A DNA stretch of 64,000 nt, from assembly GCF_900116705.1 (NCBI RefSeq), contig NZ_FPBP01000007.1, positions 1 through 64,000 on the forward strand. The letters run 5' to 3'. Under the pieces are notes generated by a model. That model was not told where the DNA came from, searched no databases, and saw only the letters and a list, made by a program, of their open reading frames with translations. Shown here piece by piece: positions 36,673-44,362 of the stretch. Numbering within the stretch: the stretch's first letter is position 1; the number at the start of each line of letters is the position of its first letter. A program made the translations under genes and the position numbers. Source of the DNA: Halomonas korlensis (lineage in GTDB: Bacteria; Pseudomonadota; Gammaproteobacteria; Pseudomonadales; Halomonadaceae).

Positions 36673-37467
36673 TCAGGGCTTGAGGCCGTAGACCTGCCCC
36701 CAGCCCAGCCCCTCGCGCGTCCCGGCGGCGGGACGATATTCGCAGCCGATCCAGCCTCGATAGCCGAGTCCCTCGAGACGCTCGAACAGCGCGGGATAAT
36801 GAATCTCGCCGACATCCGGCTCATGGCGCTCGGGCACCCCGGCGATCTGCACGTGGGCGACACGCGCGAACTGGCGCTCCAGATGGCGAATCAGGTCACC
36901 CTCCATGATCTGGCAATGGTAGAGGTCGAACTGCAGCCGGAGGTTGTCGGCGCCGACCGCCTCCAGCACCGCCAAGGCGTGTGCCTGGCGCGAGAGAAAG
37001 AAGCGCGGCATGTCGCGGGTGTTGATCGGCTCGATCAACACCTCGCGGCCGACCTTGGCCGCCTCGCTTGCGGCAAAGCGCAGATTCTCCACGTAGGTCG
37101 TATGATGGGCGACGCGAGTGTCGGCATCGGCGTCCGGCGGTAACAGGCCCGCCATGGCATGGACCCGCGGACAGCCGAGTACCTCGGCGTAGCGCAGCGC
37201 CTCGACCACCGAGTCACGAAATTCCGCCTCGCGCCCGGGCAGGCTCGCGATACCGCGCTCGCCCGCTTCCCAGTCACCCGGAGGCAGATTAAACAGCACC
37301 TGTTCGAGGCCGGCGTCATCCAGTGCCGCTCGCAGCGGCTCGGGGGCGTAGGCGTAGGGAAACAGGTACTCCACGCCCCGAAAGCCGGCCTCGGCGGCGG
37401 CGGCAAAGCGATCGAGGAATCCATGTTCCGGGAACAGCATGCTGAGATTGGCGGCCAGTCGAATCAT
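36673..37467 (-). CDS. otnI: 2-oxo-tetronate isomerase (hydroxypyruvate isomerase family)
   Basis: 264 aa TIM barrel. Pattern: [36 protein letters not shown] (residues 3-38), [15 protein letters not shown] (metal Glu, about 143), [15 protein letters not shown] (metal Asp/His, about 178), and the final metal Glu in [10 protein letters not shown] (about 240). OtnI converts 2-oxo-tetronate to 3-oxo-tetronate for OtnK. Hyi-like hydroxypyruvate isomerase is the alternative, but otnK/otnC/ltnD neighbours favour OtnI. Confidence 0.9.
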   Translation of the reverse strand: MIRLAANLSMLFPEHGFLDRFAAAAEAGFRGVEYLFPYAYAPEPLRAALDDAGLEQVLFNLPPGDWEAGERGIASLPGREAEFRDSVVEALRYAEVLGCPRVHAMAGLLPPDADADTRVAHHTTYVENLRFAASEAAKVGREVLIEPINTRDMPRFFLSRQAHALAVLEAVGADNLRLQFDLYHCQIMEGDLIRHLERQFARVAHVQIAGVPERHEPDVGEIHYPALFERLEGLGYRGWIGCEYRPAAGTREGLGWGQVYGLKP

Positions 37468-37497
37468 CGGGGCGTCCTTGGGGTCGGGGGCTGGCGG

Positions 37498-38145
37498 TCA
37501 GTCGCGTGGAAAGCGTGCCTCGAGCTCGGCGATCTGCTCAGGCGTCAAGGCGCGTGGGTTCCGGCCATGCAGCAGCAGGAACAGCTTGGCCGTCTCTTCC
37601 AACTCCTCGGTCGCATAAACGGCCGCCTCCAGCGACTTGCCGGCCACCACCGGGCCGTGGTTGGCCAGCAGTACGGCACTGTGCGCCCCGGCCAGGCCGC
37701 GCACGGCATCGCCTAGACTCGGGTCGCCGGGAAGGTGGTACGGGACCAGCGGCAGCTTGCCGACCCGCATCACGTAGTACGCCGTCAGCGGCGGAATGCA
37801 GTCGTCGGGGTCGATCTCGGGCAGGCAGGAGACGGCGACCGAGTGGGTCGAGTGCAGGTGCACGATGGCGCCGGATTGCGGGCGCTCGGCGTACATCGCC
37901 ATGTGCAGGAAGCTTTCCTTGGTCGGCTTGTCGCCATCGAGCAGCCAGCCGTCCCGGTCCATCCGCGAGATGCGCGCCGGGTCCAGCCGGCCGAGGCAGG
38001 CGTTGGTGGGCGTCATCAACCAGCCGCCGTCATCCAGGCGCACGCTGATGTTGCCGCTGGAGCCCATGGTCAGCCCGCGGTCGAACAGCGACCGGCCCAG
38101 GGTGCTGATCTGTTCACGCAAGCGGGTTTCGTCGTGGGCGCTCAT
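37498..38145 (-). CDS. otnC: 3-oxo-tetronate 4-phosphate decarboxylase (class II aldolase family)
   Basis: 215 aa. GSSGNISVR (about 27-35), HLHSTHSVAV with metal histidines (about 96-105), catalytic Glu/His region VLLANHGPVVAGKSLEAAVYATEELEETA (about 158-185). OtnC removes CO2 from 3-oxo-tetronate 4-phosphate to give dihydroxyacetone phosphate. The ATG at 38145 overlaps the otnK stop with ATGA, consistent with coupled synthesis. Confidence 0.9.
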   Translation of the reverse strand: MSAHDETRLREQISTLGRSLFDRGLTMGSSGNISVRLDDGGWLMTPTNACLGRLDPARISRMDRDGWLLDGDKPTKESFLHMAMYAERPQSGAIVHLHSTHSVAVSCLPEIDPDDCIPPLTAYYVMRVGKLPLVPYHLPGDPSLGDAVRGLAGAHSAVLLANHGPVVAGKSLEAAVYATEELEETAKLFLLLHGRNPRALTPEQIAELEARFPRD

Positions 38146-39506
38146 GGCTGTCTCTCCCCGCCGGACAACTCGTCCAGTACCGCGAAGGCGCGCGAGAAGA
38201 AATTCTCGCCACCGAAGTTGCCGGATTTCAGCGCCAGCGATAGCGGAGCGTCATTGTCCGACCTGCCCGGCAGCGGCGCCTGGGTCCAGGGCACGCCGGG
38301 GTCGATCTGCTCGCCGATGCGCATCATGGTCACCCCCAGCGCCGAGACCACGGCGCCCGAACTCTCGCCGCCGGCGACGACCAGCCGCCCCACGCCTTCG
38401 GCGACCAAGGTGCTGGCCAGCTGGCCGAGCGCCGCTTCGACCAGCTGGCCGGCGCGTTCGACACCCAGCGCCGCTTGAGCCGCCTTGACCTGATCGGGGT
38501 CGGCGGAGGCGTAGATCAACACCGGGCCGCCATCGGCCAGCTGCTCGCGCGCAAACGTCAGGGCCTCTTGGAGATGCGCGTCGCTTTCGGCCAGCCGCTC
38601 GGGGTCCAAGGCGAAGCCCGGCTGACGTTCAAGGAAATGATCGACCTGGCCGAGGGTGGCCCGCGAGCAGCTGCCCGAGAGTACCAGCGCACTGCCCGAG
38701 GCCGGGGCCAGCCGGCCGGGTGCTGGCCGCTCCGCCAGCCAACCCAGCCGGCGGTACTGCGCCGGCAGCGCCTGGCCGAGACCGGAGCCGCCAGTGACCA
38801 GCGGCATGTCGACCACCGCCTCGGCCAGCACCGCGAGATCGTCCTCGTCGAGGGTGTCGCAGATCACGTGGCGAATACCGCGCTCGGCGAGCTCGCCGAG
38901 ATGGCGACGGGTCGCCTCGCCGCCCTGTGCCAGCGTCGGGCGTGCCGCCAGGCCCACCGGATGCGGCGTCTGTCGCGACAGCACCCGCACCAGATCGGCG
39001 TCACGCATGGGATTGAGCGGATGGTGTTGCATACCGCTGTCATTGAGCAGCCGGTCGCCGACGAACAGATGCCCCTGATAGACGGTACGGCCGTTGACCG
39101 GAAAGGCCGGCACCATCACCGTCTGGGCGTTCCCCAAGCGCTTTGTCTGTGTCGCCCGAAGCCGCTCCGTTTCTGTCGCCCGCAGCCGCTCCAATAAGGC
39201 ATCGGCCACCGGACCGATATTGCCGGCATCGGTAGAGTCGAAGGTGGAGCAGTACTTGAAAAACAGCTGCCGTGCGCCCTGGACCTGCAACCACTCGAGC
39301 GCCGCCAACGAATCGGCGACCGCCTCGTCTGCCGGGCAGGTGCGTGACTTCAGCGCCACCACCACGGCATCGACGTCCTCGATGACCGTTGCGGGGTCGG
39401 GCACGCCGATCACCTGCACGCAGCGCATCCCCGCGCGCACCAGGTTGTTGGCGAGGTCAGTGGCGCCGGTGAAATCGTCGGCGATGGCGCCCAGCACGAT
39501 GGCCAT
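38142..39506 (-). CDS. otnK: 3-oxo-tetronate kinase (DUF1537 family)
   Basis: 454 aa. N-terminal LGAIADDFTGATDLANNLV (about 5-23), KYCSTFDSTDAGNIGPVADALL (about 83-105), VPAFPVNGRTVYQGHLFVGD (about 130), and the C-terminal nucleotide-binding TLVAEGVGRLVVAGGESSGAVV (about 385-405). It phosphorylates 3-oxo-tetronate. The ATG at 39506 lies 2 bases after the ltnD stop; a long open frame to 40859 is overlap with ltnD and rejected. Odd feature: a two-copy 8-aa repeat (LRATETER / LRATQTKR, about residue 110-125), a recent tandem duplication in a loop just before VPAFPVNG. Confidence 0.93.
   Translation of the reverse strand: MAIVLGAIADDFTGATDLANNLVRAGMRCVQVIGVPDPATVIEDVDAVVVALKSRTCPADEAVADSLAALEWLQVQGARQLFFKYCSTFDSTDAGNIGPVADALLERLRATETERLRATQTKRLGNAQTVMVPAFPVNGRTVYQGHLFVGDRLLNDSGMQHHPLNPMRDADLVRVLSRQTPHPVGLAARPTLAQGGEATRRHLGELAERGIRHVICDTLDEDDLAVLAEAVVDMPLVTGGSGLGQALPAQYRRLGWLAERPAPGRLAPASGSALVLSGSCSRATLGQVDHFLERQPGFALDPERLAESDAHLQEALTFAREQLADGGPVLIYASADPDQVKAAQAALGVERAGQLVEAALGQLASTLVAEGVGRLVVAGGESSGAVVSALGVTMMRIGEQIDPGVPWTQAPLPGRSDNDAPLSLALKSGNFGGENFFSRAFAVLDELSGGERQP
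39139..39186. repeat. In-frame 24-bp tandem duplication inside otnK
   Basis: Units 39139-39162 and 39163-39186 are mostly identical (a few substitutions) and a third partial copy starts at 39187 (CGCTCCAA). The 24-bp length keeps the frame and inserts one 8-residue repeat (LRAT-x-T-x-R) into a surface loop. Confidence 0.85.
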
Positions 39507-39508
39507 GT

Positions 39509-40426
39509 TCAGCCCTCCCCGGGATCGTTGGCGGCCTCGGGCAGCGTGATGCCCGACAGTCGCTGATAGACCTTGATCACCGCGGCGTCGTCCTCGCGGC
39601 CGAAACCGGCGCCCTTGGCCGCCGTGAACTGCTGCAGCGCACTCGACGCGACAGGCATCGACATGGCGAGCTCGCGCCCCGTCTCGTGCACGATGTTGAG
39701 GTCCTTGACGAAGATGTCCACGGCCGACAACGGCGTGTAGTCGCCCTTGAGGATATGCGGCACGCGGTTCTCGAACATCCACGAATTGCCGGCGGAATGG
39801 GTGATCACCTCGTAGACCGTGTCCGGGTCCAGCCCCATGCGAATGCCCAGCGCCATGGCCTCGGCGGCGGAGGCGATGTGCACGCCGGCCAGTAGCTGGT
39901 TGACCAGCTTCATGCTCGACCCGGTACCCGGCTCGCTGCCCAACCGATAGACCGTGGCGGCCATGGCGTCGAGGGCCGGCGCCGCCTTGTCGAAGGCCAG
40001 CGACGACCCGGACGCCATCACCGACAGCTGCCCGGTCCGCGCCTTGGTGGCGCCACCGCTGATCGGCGCATCGAGCATCTCGAGACCGGCATCCGCCAAG
40101 CGCTCGCCCAAACGCCGCGCGACGCTCGGCGCCACCGTCGCGCACTGCATCACCAGCCCGCCGCGCTCGAGCGAACCCACCACGCCCTGGTCGCCGAACA
40201 GTACCTGTTCGACCTGATCGGCGTTGACCACTACCAGCAACACGATATCGGACTGGGCAGCAAGCGCCGCCGGCGAACTGGCACTCTGGCCGCCGTGGGC
40301 TTCGAAGCTCGCGCAGGCCTGGGGAGAAATGTCGAAGCCGGTGACCGTCAAGCCCCGCTCCAGCAGCGCCGTCGCGGTGCCCATGCCCATGGCGCCCAGA
40401 CCGATGACGCCCACCCTGGGAGTCAT
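39509..40426 (-). CDS. ltnD: L-threonate dehydrogenase (3-hydroxyisobutyrate dehydrogenase family)
   Basis: 305 aa from the ATG at 40426 (GTG at 40453 with a good GGAG is a strong alternative and adds nine residues). Rossmann VIGLGAMGMGTATALLERG (about 6-24), substrate loop LDAPISGGATKARTGQLSVMASG (about 121-143), catalytic Lys in SMKLVNQLLAGVH (about 171-183). LtnD oxidises L-threonate at C2 to 2-oxo-tetronate. First gene of the otn operon, immediately next to the LacI operator region. Standard family residues are all kept, unlike the GarR-like gene at 30077. Confidence 0.92.
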   Translation of the reverse strand: MTPRVGVIGLGAMGMGTATALLERGLTVTGFDISPQACASFEAHGGQSASSPAALAAQSDIVLLVVVNADQVEQVLFGDQGVVGSLERGGLVMQCATVAPSVARRLGERLADAGLEMLDAPISGGATKARTGQLSVMASGSSLAFDKAAPALDAMAATVYRLGSEPGTGSSMKLVNQLLAGVHIASAAEAMALGIRMGLDPDTVYEVITHSAGNSWMFENRVPHILKGDYTPLSAVDIFVKDLNIVHETGRELAMSMPVASSALQQFTAAKGAGFGREDDAAVIKVYQRLSGITLPEAANDPGEG

Positions 40427-40496
40427 GGGAGTCCTTGTGGTTTCGTTGCTCACCTGGCGCTCTCCTGCGGTTCGAATGCCGAGACTGGCAGCGTTG

Positions 40497-40516
40497 CGAT
40501 GTTAGCGCTAACATCG
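40497..40516. promoter_or_regulatory. Perfect 20-bp palindrome, likely operator of the LacI-family regulator
   Basis: CGATGTTAGCGCTAACATCG, a perfect dyad centred on the GC step, matching the LacI/GntR-type core TGTTAGCGCTAACA. It lies 44 bases upstream of ltnD's alternative start (GTG 40453; 71 from the ATG) and 53 bases before the lacI-family ATG, so it can govern both divergent promoters. No second copy of the motif was noticed in the window. Confidence 0.85.
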
Positions 40517-40568
40517 TTTTAGTCGATTGGAATCTCGGCAGCAAGCCCAACGGCCAAGGGTGCGACCA

Positions 40569-41612
40569 ATGTCTAGCCGGAAAGAGCCTACGCGACAGCG
40601 TCGTGGCTCGGAACAGATCACGTTGAAGCAGGTCGCCGAGGCTGCCGGCGTCTCCGCCATCACGGCCTCGCGGGCACTCAACACGCCCGAGCGGGTCAAC
40701 GACACCACACGCGAGCGAATTCTGGAGGCCGTCGAACGGCTGGGTTACGTGCCCAACCTGGTGGCCGGGAGCCTGGCGTCGTCGCGTTCGCGCTTTATCG
40801 CGGTGATCGTGCCTTCGCTCGCCAACGCGGTGTTCATCGAGGTGATCCATGGCCTGCAAGAGACCTTCGAAGCGCAGGGCTACCAGATATTGCTGGGCAA
40901 TACCGACTACGACCTACAGCGGGAATACCAGCTGGTGCGCACCTTTCTCGGCTGGTCGTGCTCGGCCCTCGTCACCGCGGGACTGCGCCACAACGAGGCC
41001 TGCCTGGGCCTGCTGCGCCAGTGGGACAAGCCGGTCATGGAGGTCATGGAGCTTGGCGAAGGGCTCGACCTGAACGTGGGGCTGGACCATTACGGCGCCG
41101 GCCGCTGCATGGCCCATCATCTACTGGAACGGGGCTATCGTTCGATCGTTTATGTCGGCGCCTGCATGGACCGCGACTATCGCGCCGCCATGCGCTTCTC
41201 GGGCCATCGCGAGGTGCTGGAGGCCGCCGGCCTGCCGGCTCCGCTCGTCGAACTGCAGCGCCTGGGCAGCCTGGAGGCCGGTGCTGAAGGGCTCGACCGA
41301 GCGCTCGCCGAGCGGCCCGAGGTCGACGCCGTGCATTTCGACAACGATGACCTCGCGGTCGGCGCCTTGCTGCATGCGCAGCGCCGTGGGCTGCGAGTCC
41401 CCGAGGATATCGCCATCGCGGGCTTCAATGGCCTGCCGCTGGGCCAGCACGTCACGCCGCGCCTGACCACTGTCCTCTCGCCCCGGGAAACCATGGGCCG
41501 ACTGGCCGCCGAGCAGGTGCTGAAGCGTCTCGAGAACGACCTTGATCGCGCCCTAGCACCTCAGCGCCAGCATGATGTCGGTTTCACGCTCCTCGTGGGC
41601 GAGAGCACCTGA
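40569..41612 (+). CDS. LacI-family transcription regulator of the tetronate operon
   Basis: 347 aa. N-terminal helix-turn-helix ITLKQVAEAAGVSAITASRALNTPERVNDTTRERI (about residues 17-51) and hinge helix LVAGSLASSRS; the C-terminal periplasmic-binding-like domain runs about 62-345 (FIAVIVPSLANAVFIEV, GFNGLPLGQHVTPRLTT). Divergent to ltnD with the perfect palindrome between them. The ATG at 40569 is used because it starts the basic leader MSSRKEPTRQRRGSEQ; a start at 40527 is less family-like. It probably releases DNA when a tetronate (or oxo-tetronate) is bound. GntR/IdnR-like subtype suggested by the operator. Confidence 0.9.
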   Translation: MSSRKEPTRQRRGSEQITLKQVAEAAGVSAITASRALNTPERVNDTTRERILEAVERLGYVPNLVAGSLASSRSRFIAVIVPSLANAVFIEVIHGLQETFEAQGYQILLGNTDYDLQREYQLVRTFLGWSCSALVTAGLRHNEACLGLLRQWDKPVMEVMELGEGLDLNVGLDHYGAGRCMAHHLLERGYRSIVYVGACMDRDYRAAMRFSGHREVLEAAGLPAPLVELQRLGSLEAGAEGLDRALAERPEVDAVHFDNDDLAVGALLHAQRRGLRVPEDIAIAGFNGLPLGQHVTPRLTTVLSPRETMGRLAAEQVLKRLENDLDRALAPQRQHDVGFTLLVGEST

Positions 41613-41692
41613 CACTCAGCGGGAGCATTTGAAACCAAGCAGAGGCCCCGGTCAGGGAAAGAAAATGGCTTGCGCCAAGCCGCGTGCTGAGG

Positions 41693-43135
41693 TTACCTGG
41701 AGACCCTGAGCCCGTAGCGCTTGAGCTTGCGCACCACGCTGGGCTGGCTGATGGCCAGGCGCTCGGCCATGGCGTAGGTCGTCGGCAGGTTCTCGCACAG
41801 ATCGGCCAGTACCTGCCGTTCGGCGCGAGCCAGATAGCCCTTCAAGGTCTCGCCGTCCGACATGCCGAGCACCGCTCGCTCCTCCCCCGCCGCGTCCGTC
41901 GGGGTCGGCTCGCTGGGGGCATGGGACGCGCCCAATGAGGGCGCGTCGATCTGGTCCCCTGGCGTGGACAGCCAGGCCCGCTCCAGCCAGTTTTCCAACT
42001 CGCGCACGTTACCCGGCCAGTCGCTGCCCATCAGCTCGGGCCAGACGCGGGCATGCAGCAGTTTCTGGCGCCCATAGCGCCGGTTGAGCTGCGCCAGGCA
42101 TGCCTCGACCAATGCCGGAATATCATCACGACGCTCACGCAGCGGCGGCAGGGTGATCGGTATCACGTTCAGTCGGTAATACAGGTCGAGTCTGAAACCG
42201 CCCTCCTCGACCCGGCGGGCCAGATCCTGATTGCTGGCCACCACCAGGCGAAAATCGACCCGACGCGGGCGCGTGTCGCCCAAGCGGGTGAGGCTCCCAT
42301 CCTGGATGACCTTGAGCAGCTTGGTCTGCATCAGCAGCGGCAGCTCGCCGATTTCGTCGAGAAAGACGGTGCCACCTTCGGCCTGCTCGAGCAGCCCCGC
42401 CTTGCCCTGGCGCGCCGCGCCACTAAAGGCACCGGCCTGGTAACCGAACATCTCCGACTCGAAGAGGTTGTCGGGAATCGCCCCGCAGTTGACCTCGATG
42501 AAAGGCCCGTCGCCACGCCGGCTCCAGCGATGCAGCTGTCGGGCAAACGCCGTCTTACCAACGCCGGACTCGCCGAGCATCAGTACGGTGGCATCCGAGG
42601 GCGCCACCCGCTTGAGCAGCAAGGCAATCTCGCGCATGACGTCACTGCGTACGCGAAGCTCGCCCAGGGCATCGTTCAACGCCTGGTCGTCGGCATCGGG
42701 CAGCGCGTGGTGACGCTTGAGATGTTCACTGAAACGCTTCTGCAGCAGCGCGTATTCGTCCTGAAGCAGTTGTAGATCCGTGAGATCCCGCGAACGGCTG
42801 ACGATCCGCTCGAGGCGCCCGTCGACAAACACCGGATGCGCCTCGGCGATCACTCGCCGTCCGGTGCCGGTCACCTGCATCAGCTGCGCCATCTTGCCGG
42901 TTCGCATGACCTCCAGGGTGATCGAAGGCTTCAATACTCCTCGCGCTTCCAACTCCTGCACCGTTGCGCTCTTGAGCTCCTGACGTGAGAGACCATAGAC
43001 CGCGGCGGCGCCCGGGCTGACATCCAGCACCCGACCGTCGCCGGCAACGATGAAGAAGTGATCGCTGGCCGTCTCGACGATGGTTTGCAGCACGAACCGG
43101 TCGATATCGCTCACTGGGGCTCTCCGGTCTTTCAA
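41693..43135 (-). CDS. PAS-domain sigma54-dependent activator of the guanidino operon
   Basis: 480 aa. N-terminal PAS domain (about 15-130, FFIVAGDGRVLDVSPGAAAVYGLSRQEL), central AAA+ domain with Walker A GESGVGKTAFARQ (about 189), GAFSGA in place of the usual GAFTGA (about 236), Walker B GTVFLDEIGELP (about 254), and DWPGNVRELENWLERAW, and a C-terminal Fis-like helix-turn-helix (ISQPSVVRKLKRYGL). RocR/NtrC-type. It is divergent from gbuA with a -24/-12 promoter and an inverted repeat between. A small effector such as guanidinobutyrate may bind the PAS domain. Confidence 0.9.
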   Translation of the reverse strand: MKDRRAPVSDIDRFVLQTIVETASDHFFIVAGDGRVLDVSPGAAAVYGLSRQELKSATVQELEARGVLKPSITLEVMRTGKMAQLMQVTGTGRRVIAEAHPVFVDGRLERIVSRSRDLTDLQLLQDEYALLQKRFSEHLKRHHALPDADDQALNDALGELRVRSDVMREIALLLKRVAPSDATVLMLGESGVGKTAFARQLHRWSRRGDGPFIEVNCGAIPDNLFESEMFGYQAGAFSGAARQGKAGLLEQAEGGTVFLDEIGELPLLMQTKLLKVIQDGSLTRLGDTRPRRVDFRLVVASNQDLARRVEEGGFRLDLYYRLNVIPITLPPLRERRDDIPALVEACLAQLNRRYGRQKLLHARVWPELMGSDWPGNVRELENWLERAWLSTPGDQIDAPSLGASHAPSEPTPTDAAGEERAVLGMSDGETLKGYLARAERQVLADLCENLPTTYAMAERLAISQPSVVRKLKRYGLRVSR

Positions 43136-43138
43136 TAT

Positions 43139-43173
43139 GATTCATTATCGTATCGATGATTCGATAATGAATC
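43139..43173. promoter_or_regulatory. 12-bp inverted repeat, likely upstream activator site
   Basis: GATTCATTATCG (43139-43150), 11-nt spacer, CGATAATGAATC (43162-43173), a perfect dyad, with a third half-site GATTCATTCG near 43190. It lies about 75-110 bases upstream of the -24 element, the typical distance for a sigma54 enhancer, and just upstream of the regulator's own start at 43135. Confidence 0.75.
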
Positions 43174-43245
43174 AATCTGACGCGCTTTCGATTCATTCGT
43201 ACATCGCTCTCAGCAACTATGCCCCGCATGGCGCGGTTAGAGACT

Positions 43246-43261
43246 TGGCACGAAAACTGCT
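43246..43261 (+). promoter_or_regulatory. Sigma54 (-24/-12) promoter of gbuA operon
   Basis: TGGCACGAAAACTGCT: GG (43247-43248) and GC (43259-43260) are separated by 10 bases as the consensus TGGCACG-N4-TTGCT demands, with one mismatch in the -12 part. Start of transcription would be near 43272, about 90 bases before gbuA. Confidence 0.88.
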
Positions 43262-43361
43262 TATTGCTTGGTAGAGATTTATCGCGACGCATCGCGACAT
43301 CCGGCCGGGCAGCTAGCCGACTCGATAACAATGCCTCGACAGGGCTTCGACAGGAGAGAGC

Positions 43362-44312
43362 ATGAGCAATTTCAACCAGCCTATGGGCGGCAACGAGATG
43401 CCGCGTTTCGGTGGCCCCGCCACCATGATGCGTTTGCCCACGCAGGATACCGCCGAGGGCCTCGACGCCGCCTTCGTCGGCATACCCATGGACATTGGGA
43501 CCTCAAACCGCCCCGGGACGCGTCTGGGCCCGCGACAAATTCGTGATGAATCGCGCATGCTGCGCCCCTACAACATGGCGACCCAGGCCGCGCCCTTCGA
43601 TAGCCTGCAGGTGGCCGACCTCGGTGACGTGCCGATCAATACCTTTCACCTGCCCAAGAGCGTGGAAATCATCACCGCGTTCTACGACCGGCTGCTCAAG
43701 CACGACTGCATTCCCTTGACCCTGGGCGGCGAGCACACCATTACGCTGCCCATCCTGCGCGCTATTGCCAAGCGTCACGGCCCGGTGGGGCTGATTCATA
43801 TTGACGCCCATGCCGATATCAACGATCACATGTTCGGCGAGCCGATCGCCCATGGCACGCCCTTCCGTCGCGCGCAGGAAGAAGGACTGCTCGATGCTCA
43901 ACGTGTCGTCCAGATCGGCCTGCGCGGCACCGGCTATTCTGCCGATGACTTCGACTGGTGCCGTCAGCAGGGCTTTCGTGTCGTCCAGGCCGAGGCTTGC
44001 TGGTATCGCTCTCTCGCGCCGCTGATGGCCGAGGTACGCGAGCAGATGGGCGACGGCCCGGTCTATATCAGCTTCGACATCGATGGCCTCGACCCCTCGG
44101 TCGCCCCCGGCACTGGCACGGTGGAAATGGGCGGCCTGACCGCCTCCCAAGGGCTCGAGATCGTACGCGGTGCCGCGGGGCTGAACATCGTCGGCGGCGA
44201 CCTGGTCGAGGTCTCACCACCCTACGACACCAGTGGCAATACCGCGCTGATGGGCGCCACCCTGCTCTACGAAATGCTCTGCATACTGCCCGGCGTTATG
44301 CGCCGCGATTAA
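43362..44312 (+). CDS. gbuA: Guanidinobutyrase (ureohydrolase family)
   Basis: 316 aa Mn-dependent ureohydrolase: 4-guanidinobutyrate to GABA + urea. Metal ligands: GGEHTIT (about 123), IHIDAHADIND (Asp/His/Asp, about 147), SFDIDGLDPSVAPGTGT (about 240), EVSPPYD. The N-terminus (NQPMGGNEMPRFGGPATMMRLP) and SNRPGTRLGPRQIR are as in Pseudomonas GbuA rather than agmatinase SpeB; the adjacent aruI and aldehyde dehydrogenase support guanidinobutyrate. Ribosome site GGAGAGAG. First gene under the sigma54 promoter. Guanidinopropionase remains an alternative. Confidence 0.88.
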   Translation: MSNFNQPMGGNEMPRFGGPATMMRLPTQDTAEGLDAAFVGIPMDIGTSNRPGTRLGPRQIRDESRMLRPYNMATQAAPFDSLQVADLGDVPINTFHLPKSVEIITAFYDRLLKHDCIPLTLGGEHTITLPILRAIAKRHGPVGLIHIDAHADINDHMFGEPIAHGTPFRRAQEEGLLDAQRVVQIGLRGTGYSADDFDWCRQQGFRVVQAEACWYRSLAPLMAEVREQMGDGPVYISFDIDGLDPSVAPGTGTVEMGGLTASQGLEIVRGAAGLNIVGGDLVEVSPPYDTSGNTALMGATLLYEMLCILPGVMRRD

Positions 44313-44362
44313 GATTCTCGGCAAGACCGATACGACAACGACAATTCAACCTGAGGTGCCTT

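Noticed and set aside
38142..40859. 905-aa frame containing otnK
   Set aside because: Only the part from 39506 is kinase-like; the upstream part overlaps ltnD in another frame and the LacI operator region.
43139..43200. CRISPR-like array from repeated GATTCATT units
   Set aside because: Only two perfect half-sites and one partial one, no spacers or cas genes; best read as activator sites.
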